64,000 bases of DNA from Salinibacterium sp. M195 (GTDB lineage Bacteria > Actinomycetota > Actinomycetes > Actinomycetales > Microbacteriaceae), in NCBI RefSeq assembly GCF_019443965.1, contig NZ_CP040814.1, positions 310,001 through 374,000 on the forward strand. The letters run 5' to 3'. Position 1 is the first letter of the stretch. Each line of letters begins with the position of its first letter. Under the pieces are notes generated by a model, which had not been told where the DNA came from, did no database searches, and saw only the letters and a program-made list of their open reading frames with translations. Both the position numbers and the translations under genes were made by a program. Below are positions 32,789 through 42,167 of the stretch, in pieces.

Positions 32789-35700
32789 TTGTCAACCCCA
32801 AAAAATCTGCCTGCCAGAAAACCAAGCGCGGGCACCACTAAAACGATAACGAAGCCACTAGCCGTCGGCACGGCCGCGCTGTTGGCTGTTGGTCTGTCGA
32901 TTACAGGCGCTTTGCCTGCCAGCGCCAGCCCAGCTCCATCTCCCACGACTGAAGCGTGCGCTGTCACCACGCAGGGGCCTATTGCCACGAACCAGATTTC
33001 TCAGGGCTGGACGTTCGCCGACACGCGAGCGACAGGCCACAACGAGTTCACTGCTGCCGGCCTTCGCGTCTGGACTCAAGGAGCGACGTCGACTGACAAA
33101 GCAGCGGCATACAAGTCAGTTGATATCGCTCTGAAGGATGTCGGCGTTCCGCAACTACACTTCGGGGCGACAACGGGAACACTCCCCAGCCTCCAGCTCG
33201 TTACCGACTTCGACAACAACGGCACCGCCGACGGCATTCTGGTTGGCGAGCCAGCGGCATACCCCGGCGGCGGGTACTGGGTTCCGAACAGCGCCGCAGC
33301 CTTCGTGAAGGATGCTGCACCGTCACACGCCGGCGGTCATGGAAGCGCAAACCACGGAACGCTCGACGATTGGCTCGTATCCTTCCCCGATGCCCGCGTC
33401 TTGCAGATCGGCTACAGCCTCGGCTCAGGTGTTCATGCCGACGCCATCATCGAATCCGTTGAAGTTGGCTGCGTGAACTACGCCTTCAGCTCAAACGACG
33501 TGTATACAGCGACGAACACCGTCACCGTTGACGACTCGCAGATTGCCCCGTTCGAGGACGGCAACCCCGCCTCCGCAACGTACAACTACGAAACCTGGCA
33601 CGAAGGTTACGCAAACGCGACCCGCGCTTACTCCACCGAAGCAGACGGTCTTCACTTCGGTGACAGCGCTCCCTCGCAGATCATGCTGGGAACGCCGACA
33701 GCAGTATCGTCAGCTGAGCTGGAAGCGCTCCTCACCAGCGCAAGCGTCGCGGTAATCGATGGAGCCGTAACCCTCCAGATTCCGGTTACTTACGGAGCCA
33801 ACAACACGTTCACGACCCTTCGGTCGGGATTTTTGACAGTCGGCACCGAGAACCACTTCTCCGTGTCAGACACCTGGAAGTCATCAAAAGCGCTCAAGAA
33901 TAACGACACCACGACGCACACCCCGGCGAACGCAACTTCGCTGGCAGACCTCGTTGCTTTCATGGGAAAGCAGGGAAACATCAAGTTGCTCGGGTTCGGC
34001 GTGCAAGCCAGTCACGCTGCCACGGTTCAGGACCTCACGTTCAACGGAACGAAGTACAGCTTCGTTCCTTCGACCCTCGAGGCAACCACGAATCACGTGA
34101 TCGTGCCCGACTCAGCGATCGACCTGCTTGAGGTCAGCGACCCTGCGGCTGCCGGCTACAACTACACGAAGTGGCACGAGGGCTACAACAACGCGATCAA
34201 GTCGTTCTCGGTCGTGGGTGCAGCACTGAAGCTGGGCGACCCCGCTCACTCGCAGGTTCTGAAGGGGCTTGATGCCGTCCTCGCTGGTAGCGAGCTCTAC
34301 ACGCAACTCACGAGTCACGCAGCCGTGACGGTGGATAGTGGAACGGTTACCTACCAAGTTGCCTTCAGACATGCCGGCAACATCGGTTGGGGCACGCTGC
34401 GATCGGCAAGCCTGAGCGCAGGAACTCACACGTTCACCCTCTCCGACCCCTGGATGTCGAGCAAGGCAATCGGAACCTCGATCAACGCCAACACGGCATA
34501 CCCCTTGGGTGACATCCTCGACGCGTTGAATGCACAAGGTAACGCGACCGGCGAAGCCTTCGGCGTGCAGGCAGACGCTGCTGCGCAAGTCTCCAGCATC
34601 GTTTGGGGCAACACCGAGTACACCTTCGGACCGAAGCTTGATGCTGCCGTTCCGACAACCACGGGAACCGCAAAGGTTGGCCAAACGCTGACCGCACAAC
34701 AGCACGCAAGCTCGTGGACACCATCAACTGGCGTCGCGCATGCGTACCAGTGGAAGGCAGACGGAGTTGCTATCGCTGGCGCGACTAGTGCGACATACAA
34801 GCTGACGGCATCCCAAGTCGGCAAGAAAATCACCGTAACTGTAACCGGTTCACTGGCTGGATACGCGGGTGCAGCAGCAACTTCAGCCGAGACTGCAAAG
34901 GTGATCAACAGCCAGATTGTCGTCTCACGACTTGCCGGCAATAACCGCTATGAAACCGCAGCAAAGATCGCACAAGAGTGGCACACGGCATCAATCGTGT
35001 ACATCGCTACGGGACGCGGCTTCGCCGATGCCCTGAGCGCTGGACCGGCTGCAACGTTCAACGACGCACCGCTGTTGCTCACTGAGCCCAGCTCGCTGAC
35101 CTCGGCGACCAAGGCGGAACTTCTCCGCTTGAAGCCGAGTCAGATCGTCATCGTCGGCGGCCCCGGCGCGGTATCAGAAGGCGTCAAGGCTGCGATTCAG
35201 GCCCTGTCATTCCACCCGACGGTCAAGCGCATCGGTGGCATCGACCGCTATGAAACCTCGCGGATGCTCGCTGCAGCAACCTTCCCCGCCGGAACCGTAA
35301 CGAGCGCCTACCTCGCTGATGGGCGCAACTTCCCTGACGCGTTGACAGCAAGCCCGGCGGCCGCAGGCTTCAGCGGTCCCGTCGTGCTGATCCGCGGTAA
35401 CGCCAACACAGCGGATGCCGCCACTCTGGCATTGCTGAACACGCTCGGCGTGAACTCGGTGAAGGTGGCCGGCGGTAGCGGTGTCGTTTCGAACGGGATC
35501 GTCGCTCACCTGAACACCAAGTTCACCACGGTGAAGCGCAATAGTGGCCTCAACCGGTACACGACCGCAGTAGCAATCAATGCTGATGCTTTTAGCTCAG
35601 CAACGACGGTCTATGTCGCAACCGGAGCCGACTTTGCGGATGCTCTTGCTGGTGCAGTGCTGGCTGGCGCGAAAGATGCACCGCTCTTCATCAGCACGAC

Positions 35701-35821
35701 GAGCTGCATCCCGAAGGTCGTGATGACCGCCATCACCAACCTGGGCAACCCAAAGGTGGTGCTGCTTGGTGGCACTGGAGTACTCACCTCTGGGGTGGCA
35801 AGCCTCAACACCTGTAGCTAG
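32789..35821 (+). CDS. Secreted surface protein with cell-wall-binding-2 repeats
   Basis: A 1010-residue exported protein. It has a signal peptide (basic start, hydrophobic core AVGTAALLAVGLSITGALP, cleavage near ASA-SP, about residue 47), a first region (about 48-230), two homologous modules (about 243-433 and 435-611) that share the motif NYxxWHEGYxNA, an Ig-like domain (about 618-706, with YQWKADGVAIAGATSATY), and three CWB2 repeats (from about 711, 812 and 914, each opening with a NRYET/DRYET-type motif) that anchor the protein to wall polymers. The start is TTG with GGAGA upstream; GGAGA-G-TCTCC is itself a short hairpin that could mask the ribosome-binding site. Role probably adhesion, carbohydrate binding or S-layer-like coating. 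Confidence 0.88.
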   Translation: MSTPKNLPARKPSAGTTKTITKPLAVGTAALLAVGLSITGALPASASPAPSPTTEACAVTTQGPIATNQISQGWTFADTRATGHNEFTAAGLRVWTQGATSTDKAAAYKSVDIALKDVGVPQLHFGATTGTLPSLQLVTDFDNNGTADGILVGEPAAYPGGGYWVPNSAAAFVKDAAPSHAGGHGSANHGTLDDWLVSFPDARVLQIGYSLGSGVHADAIIESVEVGCVNYAFSSNDVYTATNTVTVDDSQIAPFEDGNPASATYNYETWHEGYANATRAYSTEADGLHFGDSAPSQIMLGTPTAVSSAELEALLTSASVAVIDGAVTLQIPVTYGANNTFTTLRSGFLTVGTENHFSVSDTWKSSKALKNNDTTTHTPANATSLADLVAFMGKQGNIKLLGFGVQASHAATVQDLTFNGTKYSFVPSTLEATTNHVIVPDSAIDLLEVSDPAAAGYNYTKWHEGYNNAIKSFSVVGAALKLGDPAHSQVLKGLDAVLAGSELYTQLTSHAAVTVDSGTVTYQVAFRHAGNIGWGTLRSASLSAGTHTFTLSDPWMSSKAIGTSINANTAYPLGDILDALNAQGNATGEAFGVQADAAAQVSSIVWGNTEYTFGPKLDAAVPTTTGTAKVGQTLTAQQHASSWTPSTGVAHAYQWKADGVAIAGATSATYKLTASQVGKKITVTVTGSLAGYAGAAATSAETAKVINSQIVVSRLAGNNRYETAAKIAQEWHTASIVYIATGRGFADALSAGPAATFNDAPLLLTEPSSLTSATKAELLRLKPSQIVIVGGPGAVSEGVKAAIQALSFHPTVKRIGGIDRYETSRMLAAATFPAGTVTSAYLADGRNFPDALTASPAAAGFSGPVVLIRGNANTADAATLALLNTLGVNSVKVAGGSGVVSNGIVAHLNTKFTTVKRNSGLNRYTTAVAINADAFSSATTVYVATGADFADALAGAVLAGAKDAPLFISTTSCIPKVVMTAITNLGNPKVVLLGGTGVLTSGVASLNTCS

Positions 35822-35839
35822 TCACTGAGGTAAAACTGC

Positions 35840-35876
35840 GAAGAGTGCGGCCCGCGCAATGCGAGCCGCACTCTTC
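35840..35876 (+). terminator. Terminator of the wall-binding protein gene
   Basis: GAAGAGTGCGGC (35840-35851) pairs perfectly with GCCGCACTCTTC (35865-35876), 12 bp, 19 bases after the stop. The following CTCTCGTT is a weak T-tract. It may also serve the convergent gene. Confidence 0.85.
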
Positions 35877-35915
35877 CTCTCGTTAGCGCGCTGGAGAGCA
35901 TGGCCCACCCTCACG

Positions 35916-37004
35916 TTAGCGCTGCTTCCACCGCGCCGTTTGTTCCTCTCGCATCCAACTGGCGCCAGAAACCGGATGCGTCACAACATCGGTGAACCAG
36001 TAGGTTTCGTCGGGGTTCCACCCGGCAATGACACTCGCAAAGTCGTCGTCGAGCGGGATAGCGACTCCTGCGGCAGAGAGATAGGCCGCGAGGGAAAGGT
36101 GCACCGCATCGAAATCGCGGGCGACCCTCGACCAATCAGGCATCATCCATTTACCGCTACGACCCGTGGCGCGGTACCAGTCGTGACGGCGGGTAGCGGT
36201 GACCTCGAGCGGGTACCGCCGGCACAGTTCGGCCCACGACTCTGCCGCAACGATTTCGAACACGCGCGGAGCTCCTTCGTAGGTCACCGGGTGAGTATCC
36301 GCCGGTTCTTCGTCAGAGCGATCTTCGATCAACCAGAGACCGACTGGGCCCAGCTCTGGCAGCGCGCGTGTTGTCGCCGTAAGCCCGAACGGTGGCCGCG
36401 ACCACCAGTCGCCCGAATAATTGGCGGTCGGATCTGTCGGGCGTTCCCGAACTGCAGCCTGCTCGTTCTCCACCACTAGGCCAGACCACAAGCGAAGAGT
36501 CTCCGCGGCAGCCGGCGGCTCAGGCACCTGAAAGCAGGGGTCCTGAAATTTAACAGCCCACTGCTGCGGCTCCATGGGGGAACCCCACCACTCGGTCGAC
36601 GGTGACGTCACGATATGCTCCGCGATGCGCAACAGCGAGCTGTCGAGGTGCTCGTCCGACAGCAGTTCATCTGAGCCATCGGGCTCCTGCCAATAGCGTG
36701 CGCTATCCACAGAAGCGGCGCAGGCGTCGAGGGCATCGACGATACCGATCGAGGTCAGCGGGATGCAGTCGAACGCATCGGCAACCTCCTCTGCGCTCGG
36801 CTCGGGAAGCGGATCGGGAATGCCCCAGCCGAAGAATGTACCCCCTTGCCCTCGCGCCGCCTCTAGGTGATGGGCGGCGTAGACAAGCAGGTATCCAAGC
36901 GATGCCGCTGCAGGGATTGATTGCTGCGGATCATGCAGAGCCACAGCAAGGCAGAGACGGCGGCCGCGTGGTCCCGACAGAAGCGTGCGAGCGTCCAAAG
37001 GCAT
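35916..37004 (-). CDS. Hypothetical protein, 362 residues
   Basis: No family was recognised. The product is acidic, soluble and rich in tryptophan (EWWGSPMEPQQW, DWWSRPPFG, DWYRATGRSGKW), with no signal peptide or membrane helix. The second half (VFEIVAAESWAELCRRYPLEVTATRRHDWYRATG ending in ASVIAGWNPDETYWF) resembles immunity or toxin-like domains in tone, but no clear motif supports this. It stands alone between a terminator and a divergent ABC operon. Confidence 0.75.
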   Translation of the reverse strand: MPLDARTLLSGPRGRRLCLAVALHDPQQSIPAAASLGYLLVYAAHHLEAARGQGGTFFGWGIPDPLPEPSAEEVADAFDCIPLTSIGIVDALDACAASVDSARYWQEPDGSDELLSDEHLDSSLLRIAEHIVTSPSTEWWGSPMEPQQWAVKFQDPCFQVPEPPAAAETLRLWSGLVVENEQAAVRERPTDPTANYSGDWWSRPPFGLTATTRALPELGPVGLWLIEDRSDEEPADTHPVTYEGAPRVFEIVAAESWAELCRRYPLEVTATRRHDWYRATGRSGKWMMPDWSRVARDFDAVHLSLAAYLSAAGVAIPLDDDFASVIAGWNPDETYWFTDVVTHPVSGASWMREEQTARWKQR

Positions 37005-37149
37005 GACGTCAGCCTAAATCTCGAAGCTCGCAGAGTGAAGCATTACTCGGGAACGAGACTCGTGATCTCAGGCTTAAGGGCTACTTTGCTGCGGGGAAAT
37101 CATCCTTACGAGGGACTCCGCCCAGCGAGTGCGCTCGTACACTTAAGAC

Positions 37150-38061
37150 ATGATCGAAATTCAAGGACTGACCAAAAGGTACGGCGCCAAAACCGCCGTC
37201 GACAACATCACCGCGACTATCCGTCCCGGTCTCGTCACCGGCTTCCTCGGCCCAAACGGCGCCGGTAAGTCCACCACGATGCGCACCATCATCGGCCTCG
37301 ATCGCCCCGATTCTGGCTCCGTTACCGTCAACGGCAAGCGTTATGCACAGCACCACAACCCCATGCACGAGGTTGGCGCACTGCTCGATGCGAAAGCGAT
37401 CCACACTGGCCGCTCCGCCTACAACCACCTGCTTGCGATGGCGGCCACGCACGGCATCGGCAAGGCCCGCGTGCACGAAGTCATTGCGATGACCGGCCTC
37501 GAATCTGTTGCCAAGAAACGCGTCGGCGGATTCTCCCTCGGCATGGGCCAGCGCCTCGGAATCGCCGCAGCCCTCCTCGGTGACCCCCAAACTCTGATCC
37601 TCGATGAGCCCGTGAACGGTCTCGACCCCGAAGGTGTCATGTGGGTGCGCAAACTCACCAAGCACCTCGCCTCGCAGGGCCGCACAATCTTCCTCTCCTC
37701 TCACCTCATGAGCGAGATGTCCCTCACCGCCGACCACCTCATCGTGCTCGGGCGTGGCCGCATCATTGCGGATGCCCCCGTTGGCGAAATTTTGGCGCTA
37801 GCAACCGGGACCGCCGTGCGAGTTCGCACACCTCAGGCCACTGACCTCGCCAACAGACTCGCCAGCAGCGACGTGACCGTGACCAGCGTGGAAGGTGACC
37901 TTCTGACTATCGCGGGGTTGGCATCCTCTCAGATCGGTGAAGCAGCAGCACAGGCGGGCATCGTGTTGCACGAACTCACACCGCTTTCGGCTTCGCTCGA
38001 GGATGCCTACCTAGAACTCACGCAAGACGACGTTGAATACCACTCGGAGGTTTCCCGATGA
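37150..38061 (+). CDS. ABC-2 type exporter ATP-binding protein
   Basis: A 303-residue ATPase with Walker A LGPNGAGKST (33-42), signature FSLGMGQRLGIA, Walker B LILDEPVNGLDPEG and the switch histidine in LSSHLMSE. It belongs to the BcrA/DrrA-like group that drives export of peptides, antibiotics or lipids. No ribosome-binding site is seen; TACACT (37138-37143) six bases before the ATG suggests a leaderless transcript. Overlaps the permease gene by four bases. Confidence 0.9.
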   Translation: MIEIQGLTKRYGAKTAVDNITATIRPGLVTGFLGPNGAGKSTTMRTIIGLDRPDSGSVTVNGKRYAQHHNPMHEVGALLDAKAIHTGRSAYNHLLAMAATHGIGKARVHEVIAMTGLESVAKKRVGGFSLGMGQRLGIAAALLGDPQTLILDEPVNGLDPEGVMWVRKLTKHLASQGRTIFLSSHLMSEMSLTADHLIVLGRGRIIADAPVGEILALATGTAVRVRTPQATDLANRLASSDVTVTSVEGDLLTIAGLASSQIGEAAAQAGIVLHELTPLSASLEDAYLELTQDDVEYHSEVSR

Positions 38062-38942
38062 CTAACACCACCCTTGAGGCCCCGGCCCCGTCAACCAACC
38101 ACCGCGCAACACGCTTGACCTTCCCCCGCGTTGTTCGTTCCGAATGGATCAAACTGCGCACCCTACGCTCCACCCAGTGGTCGTTCGCGATCTTCGTGTT
38201 GCTCACGGTCGGTTTCGGTCTGCTCATGGCCGTCACCCTCGACACCTCCAGCGGCCCGGCGGTCGACGCGGAAACGCAGAAATCACTCACCGTGATGGTG
38301 GCAACGCTCGGCGTGAACTTCACACAGCTTGTCGCCGCTGTTCTCGGCGTGCTCATTATTAGCGGCGAATACACGACGGGCATGATCCGTTCAACGTTCG
38401 CTGCGGTGCCCACCCGTTTGCCTGCCCTTTTCGCTAAGGCACTAGTTCTGGCAGTGGCTACCTTCGTCGTCAGCCTGGCGTCGATCATCGTGACCGCACT
38501 GGTGACCGCTCCGATCCTGGCCGGCCAGGGCATTGAAGGCCAGCTATTCGATGGCGAAGTGATGCGCGCTCTCGTTGGCGGCGCCGGCTACCTCACCCTG
38601 GTCGCCTTGTTGGCATTCGGATTCGGTGCGGTTCTGCGCAACAGCGCCGGGGGTATTGCGAGCGTGCTCGGCTTGATCCTGGTTGTTCCCACCGTTCTCG
38701 CGATTCTCGCGGGGATAACTCAGGCGGTCTGGGCCCAGAACCTTTCGGTGTTCCTGCCGTCGAATGCTGGCGCGCTCATGTACGCCGTCGGCGATGGATC
38801 CGCTGCTGGCGGTCCACCGATTGGAGCGATCGGAGCCGACGTGATCACCCTCGACACCACTCAGGGCTTCCTAGTGTTGTTGAGTTGGGTTGTTGTAATG
38901 ATGATCGCGGCGGCCGCGCTCATAAAGCGTCGCGACGCCTAG
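38058..38942 (+). CDS. ABC-2 type exporter permease
   Basis: A 294-residue membrane protein with six helices and the layout of ABC-2 permeases: a basic cytoplasmic start (VVRSEWIKLRTLRSTQWSF), then helices and IISGEYTTGMIRSTFAAVPTR as the conserved cytoplasmic motif. Paired with the ATPase before it through an ATGA overlap. The exported molecule is unknown. A terminator follows. Confidence 0.9.
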   Translation: MTNTTLEAPAPSTNHRATRLTFPRVVRSEWIKLRTLRSTQWSFAIFVLLTVGFGLLMAVTLDTSSGPAVDAETQKSLTVMVATLGVNFTQLVAAVLGVLIISGEYTTGMIRSTFAAVPTRLPALFAKALVLAVATFVVSLASIIVTALVTAPILAGQGIEGQLFDGEVMRALVGGAGYLTLVALLAFGFGAVLRNSAGGIASVLGLILVVPTVLAILAGITQAVWAQNLSVFLPSNAGALMYAVGDGSAAGGPPIGAIGADVITLDTTQGFLVLLSWVVVMMIAAAALIKRRDA

Positions 38943-38968
38943 GTTCCTCAAGCGAACTCGATTCACTC

Positions 38969-39009
38969 GCCCCCTTCTTCCGCGCACCTGCGCGGCGGAA
39001 GGGGGCTTT
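38969..39009 (+). terminator. Terminator after the ABC-2 exporter
   Basis: A long GC-rich hairpin (CCCCCTTCTTCCGCGC pairing with GCGCGGCGGAAGGGGG, two mismatches, loop ACCT) is followed by CTTTC. It lies 27 bases after the permease stop and just before the end of the convergent gene. Confidence 0.8.
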
Positions 39010-39013
39010 CGTG

Positions 39014-39922
39014 TCAGATACCGCCCCCGTCTCCCCATTCCGTTCTGCGCGCGGCGCCCCAGAAACCGCGCAGACCGCGGCCCCGAAACTCGGCACGCGA
39101 TGCGCTCACCACGGGTGGCAGGCAGACGAAGCCGAAAACCCCTACTGCAAGCGTCATCCCTGAAGGCAGACCCGACCCCGCGCCGATCTCGAGAACGGCG
39201 TTGACGACGAGCGTAAGGATCCCGACACCGACGGCGACGACAGTGATGGGCCACCAGATCAGCATCAGCACTGGACGCCCATCGGCTTCGAGAGGGTCGA
39301 CTGAGTCGAGGGAACCTTCAGAGCCGAGGGAGCCTTCGGGGGGCGAAAATTCGGCCTCCGCCGCCGACATCCGCTGATCGAAAATCACGCCGAGCACGAA
39401 CGCGCCGCCGAAGGCAATTACCGCAAGAAGGGTGCCTGCTCCCATCACCCCCTGTGGATTCGGCCCCATCCATTCGGCTAGCATCCCCGCGAGCACCGCT
39501 AGCCCCATCAGTGCAAGCACCGCAAACAAACCCCAGAGGCTGCGCACAGTATTCACGATCGACCGGTGAAGCTTTCGGCCGAGGGGCTCAGTGGGCCCCA
39601 CTCTTGGCCGCACTTCAGCGCGATGCCGCGCCACTGTCACGGGTTGCGTGCTGCCGTCAGCCGCAGTTTCACGTCTAGCGCGGCGTCGCTGCACACGGCG
39701 AGCGAGTCGCCTGCCACCGAGGCCGATCAGCCAGAGAACGAGCAATCCTGCCAGCTGGAATGGCCACGACGGCGATCCGTCTGACAGCGTTCGGCCAAGC
39801 GTTGATGGGTTAAGGACGAACCCGAGGGTCCCGACTATGCCGAGCCCCCAAGCCCAAATCATGATGACCCTGGCGAAGACGAGCTGCACCATCAGCCAGA
39901 AGCGGCGAGCGAATTGCCTCAC
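39014..39922 (-). CDS. Hypothetical membrane protein, 302 residues
   Basis: About six membrane helices are predicted: two near the start (VFARVIMIWAWGLGIVGTLGF and LAGLLVLWLIGL), a basic cytoplasmic loop (RRLARRVQRRRARR), two central and two near the end. An acidic, serine-rich loop (SLGSEGSLDSVDPLEADG) separates the last pairs. No family is recognised. It starts with GTG directly after the stop of the YiaA-like gene, so the two are co-transcribed. Confidence 0.75.
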   Translation of the reverse strand: MRQFARRFWLMVQLVFARVIMIWAWGLGIVGTLGFVLNPSTLGRTLSDGSPSWPFQLAGLLVLWLIGLGGRRLARRVQRRRARRETAADGSTQPVTVARHRAEVRPRVGPTEPLGRKLHRSIVNTVRSLWGLFAVLALMGLAVLAGMLAEWMGPNPQGVMGAGTLLAVIAFGGAFVLGVIFDQRMSAAEAEFSPPEGSLGSEGSLDSVDPLEADGRPVLMLIWWPITVVAVGVGILTLVVNAVLEIGAGSGLPSGMTLAVGVFGFVCLPPVVSASRAEFRGRGLRGFWGAARRTEWGDGGGI

Positions 39923-40363
39923 TTAGACCCCGGCGAGTTCTTCTTCGCGCTCATCGTCTTTGAACATCGTCAAGTCGCGGATGTTCTTTTGCACGGCGAC
40001 CGCGGCGAACAGGGCGAGCGCGAATGCCATCCCGTAGAACCCCTTCTCGCTCAGGCTGAGGCTGCCGGCGTTCCACAGGCCGACAGCAAGCATCGTCAGC
40101 GCGGCAAACAGCGAGAACCAGCACAGCGAGTAGTAGATGAACGTTACCGGGATGCCCTCGTTGCGGTCTCGAACCGACTTCTGAAGCGACACTGCGGCGA
40201 ACAGACCGTAGAGGAGAATCGCGAGGTAGTAGCCCTTCTCATTGAGCTCCATCTGGGCGTTGTAGAGCCCGATGAGATAGGTCACAATTCCGAGAAGCAG
40301 CGCAACCCACGAGGCGCCGATGAAGGCTGGGGTTGGTTTGTTGCGGTTGTTGGCGGCGGACAT
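39923..40363 (-). CDS. yiaA: YiaA/YiaB-family inner membrane protein
   Basis: A 146-residue protein with four membrane helices arranged as two similar halves: [24 protein letters not shown] ... [26 protein letters not shown] and [25 protein letters not shown] ... [25 protein letters not shown]. This internal repeat is the YiaAB domain. ATG 40363 has GGAGA upstream and is preferred over 40432. The family's role is unknown. Confidence 0.9.
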   Translation of the reverse strand: MSAANNRNKPTPAFIGASWVALLLGIVTYLIGLYNAQMELNEKGYYLAILLYGLFAAVSLQKSVRDRNEGIPVTFIYYSLCWFSLFAALTMLAVGLWNAGSLSLSEKGFYGMAFALALFAAVAVQKNIRDLTMFKDDEREEELAGV

Positions 40364-40496
40364 AGCGTCTCCTCGGGTTGTGACATTCGGTAGCGTCCTC
40401 AGAGAGGAGCCTTTCGATACCGTAGCGGTCAACGGCTAGATTCGAGGGATTTTCAGCTCACGAGGCTACTTTTTGTCAATAATGTTGCTGTTGGGG

Positions 40497-41090
40497 TCAC
40501 AGGGGGCGCGGTGTGCGCCGAGCTCGCCACAACAGCCACATTCCGACACCAAGATTGGCGACGATCACGAGCAGGGCCCCCGACCACCAGACGTCGAAGG
40601 CGGTCGGCACGAGAGGGTTGACGGCCTCGCCACGCTCTGGCGATCCCGACGACAGCAGAAGGACGATCGCGAGCACCGACACGACAGGCGCCACGAGGGA
40701 GGCGACGACTTTCTCCCAGCGCCACCATTGGCGCGACATCCACACCATGATGAGTCCGGCGAGCCACCCCAAGACAGGGACGATGACTCCGCCGAGGGCG
40801 ACGAGCAAGCTCGCGGTCACCACATAACCCGTGCCTTCTCGCGCGCTCTCCGCTGCTGGGCGTGCCGTGGTGACAGGCGAAGCATCGCTCGCCTCCGACG
40901 CGATGAAGGCGGGATCTCCCAACGCCGCGATGCGCTGCTGCGCTTCCGCCGGCGTCAACCCGTGCAGTTCCTCTCGGGCGCCATCCACGATGTCGCGGCG
41001 CACCGCATCATCAAGGCCATGCAGGGCGTCGTTCAGTTCGCGCAAGTAGTTCGTGACTACCTCGGTTGTGCGATCAGTCACGGGCGTCAT
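40497..41090 (-). CDS. HAAS/DUF1700-like membrane protein paired with PadR
   Basis: A 197-residue protein. The first 70 residues (TTEVVTNYLRELNDALHGLDDAVRRDIVDGAREELHGL, with the later EAQQRIAALGDPAFIA) form the helical HAAS domain that in many bacteria accompanies PadR regulators; four membrane helices follow. ATG 41090 is inside the end of the PadR gene (17-bp overlap) with GGAGAGG as ribosome-binding site. It probably senses envelope state or modulates the regulator, by analogy with such pairs. Confidence 0.85.
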   Translation of the reverse strand: MTPVTDRTTEVVTNYLRELNDALHGLDDAVRRDIVDGAREELHGLTPAEAQQRIAALGDPAFIASEASDASPVTTARPAAESAREGTGYVVTASLLVALGGVIVPVLGWLAGLIMVWMSRQWWRWEKVVASLVAPVVSVLAIVLLLSSGSPERGEAVNPLVPTAFDVWWSGALLVIVANLGVGMWLLWRARRTPRPL

Positions 41091-41415
41091 CCTCTCCAAC
41101 AATCGTCGCGACGACGGCCGCGAATGGTTTCCACTGTTTGCGGAACGCACTCAATTGCGCCGTCCCGGCGGGCGTGAGGCGGTAGTACCGACGCGACGGC
41201 CCGCGCTCTGATGGTTCCTCGAATGACGAGACGAGTCCCTTTTCGCGAAGGCGCGCCAGCACTGGATAGAGTGTGCCGATGCTGGCGATCATGCTCTCGC
41301 CAATGAGGTTCTCCGCAAGCTGCCAGCCGTACATCGGCTCACGCTCGAGGTATCCCAATACACAGTATTCAACGACACCCTTGCGCAATTGTGCGCCCAC
41401 GTCGTTGACTATCAT
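41074..41415 (-). CDS. PadR-family transcriptional regulator
   Basis: A 113-residue regulator: the winged helix is KGVVEYCVLGYLEREPMYGWQLAENL with IGTLYPVLARLREKGLVSS and RRYYRLTPAG forming the wing. ATG 41415 lies seven bases after TATTAT, with TTGACG 16 bases further upstream, so the transcript is likely leaderless; an in-frame ATG at 41424 lies inside the -10 and is unlikely. First gene of a two-gene operon with the HAAS protein. Confidence 0.9.
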   Translation of the reverse strand: MIVNDVGAQLRKGVVEYCVLGYLEREPMYGWQLAENLIGESMIASIGTLYPVLARLREKGLVSSFEEPSERGPSRRYYRLTPAGTAQLSAFRKQWKPFAAVVATIVGEDDARD

Positions 41416-41422
41416 GCTTAAC

Positions 41423-41450
41423 ATAATAGCTGGGGGAACGGCCTCGTCAA
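41423..41450 (-). promoter_or_regulatory. Promoter of the PadR operon
   Basis: On the minus strand TTGACG (41450-41445), a 16-base spacer and TATTAT (41428-41423) form a near-consensus promoter. Transcription should start at about the ATG at 41415. Confidence 0.65.
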
Positions 41451-41467
41451 GAGCGCCGCGAGAGCGA

Positions 41468-42076
41468 CTAGTCGCCGGAGCTTGGCGGAAGAGTGTCTCG
41501 TTCCGCAATGATCGAGATGGTGTCGAGTCGTTGGTCGTCAACCAGCTGTCGATAGATTGCTGGCTCGGCCGCAACTACCAGGGAGTCGGGATAGAGCCGA
41601 CTACCCCACGCGAGACGCCCACCGTCATCCCAGGCAAACGCGGCAACCCGAGCACCGGCCTGCAGCGCAGAATTGCCGGGCGGGAGCTCGCTGTAATCAT
41701 CGCCAAATATTCGACGCCGAGCAGCATCCTGCGGGGCATCCCCATAGCCATCCCACTGAAAACTGTGGAGGTCGATGTCACCCACAGCATCGCGAAGGGC
41801 GTTCGCCGTCGCATCATCAAGCACGCCCTGGCACGGCAGCAGATCTCTGACCATGGGGTGCTCGTCGGCCACACGATCGGCGAGTTCGAACCAGTCCACT
41901 GAGGCGGAGGCGCGGCCAAACTCTGAAAAAGTCGACCAGCGAACGAGAACACCACGCTCATCCTCCAGTGGGAGAAACACTCGGAGCATGGGCAGCGAGC
42001 GATGCGATTCCGGGATGAAGTCGCGAGCAGACCATCCGTGCCCCGACGGCATAATACGAATTGCAAGCTCATCCAT
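41468..42076 (-). CDS. Hypothetical protein, 202 residues
   Basis: A soluble protein of unrecognised family. SARDFIPESHRSLPMLRVFLPLEDERGVLVRWSTFSEFGRAS and VAAFAWDDGGRLAWGSRLYPDSLVVAAEP are well-formed strands and turns. ATG 42076 is preferred to an open frame starting at 42127. No partner gene is obvious; it is upstream of, and in the same direction as, the PadR operon. Confidence 0.65.
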   Translation of the reverse strand: MDELAIRIMPSGHGWSARDFIPESHRSLPMLRVFLPLEDERGVLVRWSTFSEFGRASASVDWFELADRVADEHPMVRDLLPCQGVLDDATANALRDAVGDIDLHSFQWDGYGDAPQDAARRRIFGDDYSELPPGNSALQAGARVAAFAWDDGGRLAWGSRLYPDSLVVAAEPAIYRQLVDDQRLDTISIIAERDTLPPSSGD

Positions 42077-42167
42077 GCCCAACACCCTACCGAGGTGCGG
42101 GTTCGCGCAAATCGGCGCCCGAAGCACACCCCTTATGCTGGCCGCCCCCCGTGGCTACTCTGAAGAT

